64,000 nt of DNA from the NCBI GenBank assembly GCA_949358305.1, contig OX442323.1, positions 6,508,001-6,572,000 on the forward strand. Direction: 5' to 3'. The stretch comes from Strigamia acuminata (Eukaryota; Arthropoda; Chilopoda; Geophilomorpha; Linotaeniidae). A program made the position numbers and the translations under genes. Under the pieces are notes generated by a model that worked only from the letters and a program-made list of their open reading frames with translations, searched no databases and had not been told where the DNA came from. Positions 55,130-64,000 of the stretch are shown here, piece after piece (the stretch's first letter is position 1; each line of letters begins with the position of its first letter).

Positions 55130-58100
55130 TTATAGACCAACTGGTTTGCTTTTGGTTGTGTCGTAAGCACGAATCACATCAGTCTGTGGAAAGCAGAGAA
55201 ACAAAATAATTAGTTACTCACAATTTTGTGCATTTAAAACATTTTTGTCTACACGTAAAAATGACTATTTTCTAGTTTCAGAACCATTTTTGCGTCTAAA
55301 AATTCTATTTTTATGCCCCGATATGTAATATTACGCCCGAAAATAGACATAAAATGACTATTTTCTAGTTTCAGGACCATTTTTACATCTAAGAAATTCA
55401 ATTTTATGCCCAAAAATACTATGTTTAGACGTTTCAGCAACATTTTATGCACAAAAATACAATTTGTAGACGTTTCAGTAACATTTTATACCCAAAAATA
55501 AATTTTTTAGACGTTTCAGCAACATTTTATGCCCAAAAATACAATTTGTAGACGTTTCAGCAACATTTTATGCCCAAAAATACAATTTTTAGACGTTGCA
55601 GCCACATTTTATGCCTAAAAATTTATTTTATGACAAAAAATTAAATTTTATGCCCCAAAAATACACTTTTTTTTGTCCATCCGATTCCTACCTGAGAAAA
55701 TGCACCGTGTTCTTCTTGCGAGAATGCGTAACCATCTAAAAACAACAAAACAATTAGAAACAAAACTAAAATAAAAGCGCCAAATATAGATTTTTAAAAG
55801 CTAAATCAGGTTTATTTTAATCCAAAATAAAATAAACAAATAAAAAAAAACCATAAAAAATCGAAAAAGAAAATGAAAAAGAAATTGATGTCGAATTAGG
55901 AGAAAAATGTGAATGTACGAAAACGAAATGAAATAGCAAAAGCCGAGCAAATGTAGCCAAAATGGAGGCCAAACGGGCGCTAAGATGGACTTACATGGTG
56001 GCTCTCTCCTGAAGGAAGCTGGAACAAAATTCAACAAGCCTATGAGGATGTGTGTGAGAAGCACGTAAACAACACCTCATGCATACAATGCGTGTACAAT
56101 ATCCAGAAAAAATAATTATCTTTTTTATACATCCACAATTTCTGCAACCATCAAAGCTGAAAAAACCACAACGAGTTTTCTCTCGAGCGAAATCAAATCA
56201 AAATCAAAATCAAATATAACATGCACAAAAAAATAAAATAAAATATTATTTATCAATTTTTTTTTATTTTTTTATTTATTATGAGTAGAATTTAATCGTG
56301 CGTCAAGAAAACTAAAAAAAAAAAATATTTTTTTTTCATCTTTCTTAATCATGCAAGTATAAATGGAAATAAATGGGAAAGAGTCGCGACACTGAGTACT
56401 TACGCTGCATTTCAACTTCGAGAGGTGTTCGGGTTGGTCGTTTAAAGGCATTTTTCACATTTTTTAAGAGTCGAGCTGTTTCTGTTAATCTGCCATTACA
56501 TTTCCCATTAGAAATTTGTTTCTATTAGACTATTACCATGTTTACATGGACCCAGTTATAAGTGAAAATGCGAATTTTACTTTTCTGGAAAACTAATCAT
56601 GTAAACAAAAGACTTATTCGGAAAACTAAATTCCAGTTGTACGATGTAAATTTTGGGCGTTTTGCGAGTTTTGCGCATTGAAAACTGCATGTAAACACCC
56701 GTGCGTAGTAACGATACATTTGACCGACGTACCAACGACACTTTGTACCGAAAACGACATGAAATGAGCTAAAAACACGATTTCCGGGGTCAGAATTTGA
56801 TTTGTTCCAGATAATCAAAATACATTACGGGCAATTCACAAAACTAGGGATTTGTAAACGCACACGGTTATCCGGATAAATAAAATACGGATTTTAACGT
56901 TACTGGAAAACTGAGTACACATAAACATGGTAAATTTCGCCGAGCTCAAACATCTACCTCGGTTTAGTCGCTTTGTTGACAACCCTTGACGGATCGACAT
57001 TCGTTATTTCGCTCTCGCGAACTGCTTCGCCCAAAGTTTTACACATTGTACGACGTATTCTGCCAAAAGTAAAAATGAAAATAAAACAAAACAAAAATCG
57101 ATTTGCGGCTAAAACTCACATTTTGACGGAGAAGTCTGTTAGTAATGTAAGAAAAGGGATAATTATAAGACCCATCCAAAAGACCCCGGAAGCGAAAACC
57201 ATTATGTGCTGCAAGAAAACGGATAAGTTGGCAAATATAAATGTAAATACGAATATAAAGAGCCGTACCATGCCGCACATGTCGGGTGCGACCGGAATGA
57301 CGGGCCAGAAATTACTGTAGGCTAACAGGAAGAGAAACCAACTCGCAATGCTCCCCCAAATGGCCAAATGCGTCACCTAAAGTCAGAAATTATAGAAATT
57401 AAATTAAATTGATTTGGACAATTTTTTTCAATTATTTACCCATGTCCACGCGTTCATCTCAAGGCCTGCTTTCAGACAAACGGTGACGACAACGTACTGG
57501 ATTGTGAAAAAAGGATTAATAACAACAAGATGAATCGTGCGCAACTTACCGTGTACACCATGTTGCCAAACACCAGGTAACCGCCGTCGCGACCCGATTT
57601 CCACGCCACGTCTGTAATTTACGCACGTTTTAGTCAACGAATTAACCATTTTTTTCATGTATTTTCTACCTTGATTCATAGCAAACATGGTTAGCCAAAA
57701 TAGTAGAATGGAATGATATATAGAATCGACGATCCAAAGCAAAAATATCTATTTAAAAATTACATTAGGAAAATCCACAGGGTTAGCCCAAACATTGACT
57801 GTATTAGCACAAAAATAAACGTTTTTAGCCTAAAAATAGACGTTTTTAGCCTACAAATAGACGTTTTTAGCCTAAAAATAGACGTTTTTAGCCTAAAAAT
57901 AGACGTTTTTAGCCTAAAAATAGACGTTTTTAGCCTAAAAATAGACGTTTTTAGCCTAAAAATAGACGTTTTTAGCCTAAAAATAGACGTTTTTAGCCTA
58001 AAAATAAACGTTTTTAGCCTAAAAATAGACGTTTTTAGCCTAAAAATAGACGTTTTTAGCCTAAAAATAGACGTTTTTAGCCTAAAAATAGACGTTTTTA

Positions 58101-61100
58101 GACTAAAAACAGACGTTCTCGATCAATATAATGTCACATGATGATTATTGGTCTATAAAAAGACTATTTTCGAGCTAAAAGTATCGAATTTTGTGCTAAA
58201 ATTCAATTGAGAAATTCAATTTTACTTTCGTCAGCGTCATACCTTAACATTAAATAATTGTGCACACTGAGAAGGTTTGTAAAGTGCTGGGAATTTCATC
58301 ATGGTCTCCGCACTGCACATCCGGTCAAACAAACCCATGACAAGAGGAGGAGCTGCCGTGAATATCTGCAACAAATTAAAAAAAAAAATAAATACCTTTT
58401 TAAAAGACGCCAAATTCCTTCCATTATATTTACCACATTGTACAAACCAATCGTCCATCTTTCGAAAAGCGTTTGACCGGACCAGCCACTCATAATAGAA
58501 AACCACAACTCGATGACGTACAAACAGATATTTTTATGAAATGAGTACAAAATAAGTTTACACAGACGATCGTAACTCCAAGCACCGTGAACGAACAATA
58601 ATTTATTAAGATATCGAAACTAAAAATATAAAAAAAAATTAAATTAAAAATTAATTCGAATCGCACAATTCGCACCTGTGCTATGGAATAATCCGAGGCG
58701 CAAGCGGCCTGCAACCCTTCCATGCCGCTGATGCCGACTCCAACGTGGGCCGCTTGGATCATGGCCACGTCATTGGCGCCGTCGCCGATCGCTAAAGTCA
58801 CCGCGATCGTCGAGCGCTTAACCAACTCTACAACTTCCGACTTTTGGATAGGAGACACCCTACAACAAATCACTGATTTACAGGAGATCGCCAAGTCCAA
58901 GAAATCAGTGCGAATGTCGTGAGTCAAAGCGTAGGTTAAAGACTAATAAAAATAAAAATAAAAAATCCAAAATTTAAAATTAAAAATAATTATTTCTTAA
59001 TTTCGCATTACTTTTCCGTCAATTACTAAAGCAACTTCGTTGTCTTTCCGCAGCTGGTCGCCGAATTCGTGTACGTGGCGATGAATAACTTCTCTCGTGC
59101 TCTGCAAAATATTTCAATTTTCCTCAATTTCCTTTAAAAACATTTTCATGATCGTCTTACGTCAAGTGAATCTTCGTTGATGATAATTAAAGGCATACTC
59201 GACTGCAATAAGTGCGAAGAATGCCCAATATTAATCGCAGTCTCTTGTTTGTCTCCGGTAAGAACCCACACGCGAATGTCGGCTTTTAAAAGAGAAGCAA
59301 TGGCCTCGGGAACACCCTTCAAAAACACGATTAAAACACCGAAAAATCCATCAAAATTAATTCCCTTACGTCTTGAAGTTTATCCTCAATGGCCGATGCC
59401 CCTAACAATACTAAATTCTATTTAGAAAATGTACAAAATGAAATAAATATCAATAAATGAACGGAAAAATCATTTAAAACCATTTCTAATACATTTTCAA
59501 TAAGTTGAGCCGCTTCCTCTAATTTCCTCTCGCGATACTGAACGGAAATGCTGGCTTTGTAATACGTCTGTTTCCATTCCTGAAATAATAAATCGCATTT
59601 CAGCGACAAAATTCCAAATTCTCGTCGAAAAAATCTCAAACTTCGTAAAACTCTTCGGTAATATCGGACATGGCGCAGCATAAAGTTCGTAAACCTTCGA
59701 CGGCAAACTCCTCCAACTGTTTAAGAGTTATATCTTTGTACTGTTGATTGTTTCCCAAGCGCTCGTAAATGACCGTATCCTAAACAAATAAATTTAAATT
59801 TAATTAAAAAAATTTTTTCTTCCAATATATACGTACAGCGCCTTTGCAATAAAGTTTAAGTTGTCCATCCGGATTGCGAATTACAACTGACATTCGTTTT
59901 CTAGAACTTGAGGGAATAAAATCGGATCAAAATCGATTCAAATTTCACTTTTAATCCTCGAATTAATTACCTAGTGAATTCGAGAACGTTTAAAATTTCG
60001 TATCGTTCCTCGACACCTAACTGTAATTTCAAAAAAATAAATTCCATTTAATTAATTAAATCGATTAAATCGATCATTACCACATCAACTATTGCGTATT
60101 TTGGTGTGCGAACATTGAATGCGAATCCTAATTTTTTAGCGCCACGAACTAAAGCACCTTCATCTAAAAAACACAAATTAATTCAAAAATTTTAATTTTT
60201 CAAATTTAAAAACTCACCAGGAGATGCCGCTTGGTAATAAATAACGTTTTCGTCCTCCCTACTGCGTTCGGGGACCACGGTATGACAAACGGAGAGTAAA
60301 ATAAGAAAATCTTTGATAATTCCACTCGTAGCCTAATAAAAATTTTTTTTCTCTCAAAATAATTTAATAACAATTTAATAACATCAAATGCTCACCTTCC
60401 CACTTTTTAATTCCTCAATTAAATTGTCAAAACTATCGCCCGACTCATCCCTAAAGTATAAAATAAATATAAAAATTCTTATTCGTTCAATGCCAACTCT
60501 TAACCGACCCATATTTTTTCCCCGCGATGCTGCATAATTTAAATTCCATTATATTCCTAGTTAAAGTCCCCGTTTTGTCGGAAAAAATGTATTTCACCTG
60601 TTGGGAAAAATAAGAAGTATTAAAACGAGAAAGAATCGTCGCGAAAAATGAAAAACGTCACCTGGCCCAACTCTTCGTTCAAGTTGGACGTGCGGGCCAT
60701 GGCCGGTGTGTCCGAAGGTTCGTGATACATGTCGAGGTCCTGCAAAATATATCGATTTGGATTTAACAAACGAGAAATTTATTTTATTTTTTAAATTACG
60801 ATTACCATGTTAATAAATATAGCTTGAATAAAGCGAACGACTTCCAACGTCACCTGAAGGCTGATTGGAATGAGATTGTTGAACAAGATGATGAAAGTTA
60901 GAAAATTATAACCAAAATTTACACTGCTGAGGTCTAAAAATCAAAACAAGAAAAATTTAAACAAAAAAATCAAAATTTATATTTTAATATTTCCTCACCA
61001 TCCAGCCCGAGATACCAATCAAATTTGAGGGGGTCACTTGTCCAAAGCTCACTGGCAACTGAGCTGATTAAGCACAAAATAATCAGCAGAATAAACAACA

Positions 61101-64000
61101 AAATAATCTGAAACAAAGAAAAAAAACAAAAATTAAATACGAGAAAAACTATTTAGCAAAACAAAATAGGAGCAGATTGACACTGACCCACATATTAGTC
61201 AATTTATCAACGGTTGAACGTTTGAGAGGAGCTGGTAAAGAGTTCTGCGAGCAGAAATATTACGGTTACTTAAACTACGTGTCAATTTGCACGTGCAAAT
61301 TACTTGCCATCATTAATTTCGTTTCGTGTCCGGTATAAATAACTATGCCTTTAAAGAGTGTGAGAAAACAGACAAAATTTAAGAATTAAAGCATTAATTA
61401 AGCATTCATGCAATTAGGTAGTCAGTTAAATCATTCGATTGGTTAAAATTAGTTGTTTTTACCAAAAATCCACGTTGTGTTTTTTAATTTGGCGCCTCGC
61501 AGCAGAACTTGATCGGGACCGAGTGGAAATGCCCTTCAAATTTAAATTGATTTACTGCACCAAGAATTGACCATTAAAAATGTGGCGGGATAAGGGTGTG
61601 GCAACTGAGAAGCTGGCATCGGTACAATTTATGAATTATGGTACAAAAAACCGCATTTTTACACATAAAAATGTCATTTTTCATGAAAGAAAATCACATT
61701 TATACTTGAAAAACACATTTTTACACTTAAAATGCAATTTTTCATATAAATAAATCTTTGAAAAACACATTTTTACACCTAAAAATGCAATTTTTCATGC
61801 AAGAAAATCCTTTTTACACTTGAAAAACATATTTTTACACTTGAAAAACATATTTTTACACTTGCAAAACATATTTTTACACTTGCAAAACATATTTTTA
61901 CACTTGCAAAACATATTTTTACACTTGCAAAACATATTTTTACACTTGCAAAACATATTTTTACACTTGCAAAACATATTTTTACACTTGCAAAACATAT
62001 TTTTACACTAGCAAAACATTTTTACTCTTACAAAACGTATCTTTACACCTGCAAAACACATTTTACACACGAAAATGCCATTTTTACACACGAAAATGCC
62101 ATTTTTACACACGAAAATGCCATTTTTACACACGAAAATGCCATTTTTACACACGAAAATGCCATTTTTACACACGAAAATGCCATTTTTACACACGAAA
62201 ATGCCATTTTTACACACGAAAATGCCATTTTTACACACGAAAATGCCATTTTTACACACGAAAATGCCATTTTTACACACGAAAATGCCATTTTTACACA
62301 CGAAAATGCCATTTTTACACACAAAATGCCATTTTACACACGATAATGCCATTTTCCATGCAAGAAAACCATTCTTAAACTTGAAAAATACATTTTGACA
62401 CATAAACGTGCTATTTTGCATCTAAAAAGTGAATTGACCACAAAAATGATTCATCTTTTAAATTTTCCCAGCGAGGTAAATTTGTGAACAGTTGCGCTAA
62501 AACCCTCGTCCCGCCCGTACACTAAACGCCACTCACTGTTTTCCAAAAAGCCGAACGTTGCCCGCAAATTCGTACAAGGCTTTATTCGGCAACTCGCATT
62601 CTAGCGTGCCTATAAACTGTTGCAATTTATCAGTCGTCAACACCTGCGCAGTTTCCGGAATTCCCTTAACAAATAAATTAATTCAATTAGCCTTAATCAG
62701 TCGTGCAATTCCAACGACTTCCTTTTACCTGCCTAATTTTCAAATTAGTTTCACCGTCTAAATTTGCCGTTTCAATGTAGCAAATACCCTGAGGTTCGCT
62801 GAAACAAACAAACTCATTGATACACAAATTACTCCACAAATCGAAATTCACCTTGACGAAAGGAGGACCATGTCTGCAGGAAACGACTGGCTATTTGACA
62901 CCTTTAGAATATCTCCAACAGCCACTTGCGTCCATTTCAAACTCTTCCACGTCCCCTCGCGAAACACTGCAATCAATATTTGATTTTCCATTCAAAAGAA
63001 TCGAATAAAAACGTCAATTTTTTCGCCTTTTTACCCAAAACTTCCGTGTTGTTTACGATGTCGTCGGCTCTGTGTCTTTTCTGAACAAAATAATAAAAAA
63101 TAAATTTAAACAAAATTTTATTTTTAATATACCGCATTTTGCAGATGATGAGACGCACAATTTTTATAAACAAATGTTTATCGTAAACGCAAAGTGCGTA
63201 TATTTAATCTAAATTTAACGCGTGAAAACCTGAACCGTGACAAATTTCATTTTTAATTAATATTTTCATAATTCCCTGAATTAATTTTATTTTAATTTTA
63301 TGCCCCGATTTTTGGTCGACTTTTCAAAGTAAAAAAGTGCGTCTAACGGTGCGCAAAATGAGGTATTAATTTTGACGAATAATAACTTACGTAATCCTCA
63401 ATTACTTCTTTCAAAGCAGATACGGTGAAAATGAATATTAATGGAACAGCCGTTGTGTAACGACCGGTTGGAGAAACATTAGGAATTTGCTGCAAAGTAT
63501 TAATAAGTGTAATATAATTAAAACCTAAGACTTTCAAAGCTTTTAATTACGAAATCTGTCACCACGCGTGTCGTATCACCCGCTTTAATTGCATCCAAGC
63601 ACGAAATTAATCGCCTCGTCGCATTTCAACCAATTTATTTAATTTATTTAATAATATATAACAAAAAAAAACCATAATAATAATCGATTTTTTTAACAAA
63701 TCGATATTTCCACGCATTAAACTCGTTTCGGGCGGGTGAAAACAAAATTTCGCAACGAAAAATCTTTACAAATGGCCAACCGACCTGCAATAAGGCGATA
63801 AATAAGAAGAAAATATTCGAGTACCGTCGGAATTGTTCGAATAAAAACTTTGGCAAGAAAGACATCATACTATATTTGGCAGTGCTAAAACATTAAAAAT
63901 AATTAAAAATTCAATTCATTATTATTATTATTTTATTTACCTAATTTTATTTGTACAAAATTTCTGTGGTTGAGGTCTGTTAATAAATATAATCCTCTGT
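55130..64000 (-). CDS. ATP8A: ATP8A-type phospholipid flippase (P4-ATPase), 5' end beyond window; 37 exons, 1,122 aa seen
   Basis: From 64000 down to TAA 55130-55132 the frame is continuous. It flips phosphatidylserine (and PE) to the cytosolic leaflet, usually with a CDC50 subunit. Landmarks in order: [47 protein letters not shown] (actuator DGET), [10 protein letters not shown] (P4 PISL in TM4), SDKTGTLT (phosphorylated Asp), [24 protein letters not shown], and [13 protein letters not shown] (Mg-binding hinge). Six more TM helices and the ATP8A-specific tail [24 protein letters not shown] follow. Selected exons: 63884-63785, 62798-62729, 60597-60509, 58942-58676, 57376-57269, 55735-55692, 55183-55130. 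The intron 61307-61245 uses a GC donor (GCAAGT), and 56018-55995 is a 24-nt microexon. Confidence 0.95.
55300..55670. repeat. About 40-bp minisatellite in ATP8A last intron
   Basis: Units with TTTAGACGTTTCAGCAACAT and TTTATGCCCAAAAATACAAT repeat about seven times between the last two exons. The period varies by a few bases and the first copies are diverged. Confidence 0.8.
57808..58125. repeat. 21-bp minisatellite, about 15 copies, in ATP8A intron
   Basis: The unit is AGACGTTTTTAGCCTAAAAA plus T, nearly invariant, inside the intron between exons ending 58243 and starting 57748. The unit is itself partly palindromic (TTTTTAG/CTAAAAA). The long open frame over it is an artefact. Confidence 0.9.
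61640..62440. repeat. Two adjoining 21-bp arrays in ATP8A intron
   Basis: 61815-62010 repeats ACTTGCAAAACATATTTTTA about nine times. 62065-62325 repeats ACACACGAAAATGCCATTTT about 13 times. Diverged flanking copies join the two, showing they come from one ancestral ACAC..AAAA..TTTTT unit. They lie in the intron 61534-62536. Frames here on both strands are artefacts. Confidence 0.9.

Noticed and set aside
61795-62421. Repeat ORFs (FCKCKNM, IFVCKNG, MPFLHTK)
   Set aside because: They are artefacts of 21-bp arrays inside a flippase intron.

Overview
This window is nuclear DNA from an AT-rich animal genome with small introns, mostly about 45-70 nt unless a repeat has been inserted. It carries spliced homologues of animal proteins: a polycystin-1/REJ receptor-channel, exportin-4, CWF19L2, RBM41, MGAT4, mitochondrial L30, cyclin A and an ATP8A flippase. 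The gene set points to an invertebrate metazoan. I cannot name the phylum from sequence alone. All exon models were read by eye from splice sites, reading frame and family resemblance. There are no prokaryotic features and no CRISPR.

Layout. 1-20955 (+): the 3' 40 exons of a giant polycystin-1-like gene (WSC, PKD repeats, REJ, GAIN/GPS, PLAT, 11-TM/channel). Many of its introns hold a small terminal-inverted-repeat (TIR) element or a minisatellite. 20993-22417 (-): a five-exon gene for an unrecognised membrane-anchored or secreted protein, tail to tail with the polycystin gene. 24411-27087 (+): a 5'-truncated, frame-disrupted exportin-4 copy with a young 869-bp TIR element beside a splice acceptor. 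27.1-40.0 kb: a gene-poor block of minisatellites, inverted repeats, composite repeats and a series of tRNA-derived units. 40018-42339 (+) CWF19L2 and 42351-43612 (-) RBM41 converge with 11 bp between stop codons. 43957-50646 (-): MGAT4 (GnT-IV) with what looks like a pair of mutually exclusive exons. 51129-51886 (+): MRPL30. 52365-54118 (+): cyclin A. 55130-64000+ (-): 37 exons of an ATP8A-type P4-ATPase, whose first exons lie beyond the window.

Functional themes. CWF19L2 and RBM41 are both pre-mRNA splicing/RNP factors. MGAT4 and the flippase act in Golgi and other membranes. Cyclin A drives the cell cycle and MRPL30 is mitochondrial. These are ordinary housekeeping neighbours, not a pathway cluster. 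The most unusual material is the candidate alternative exon pair in MGAT4, the damaged exportin-4 copy, the hAT-like element whose interior has become a minisatellite, two hAT-like elements in series sharing one target-site duplication, a 5S rRNA-derived sequence, and the tRNA-derived repeat series near 32-34 kb.
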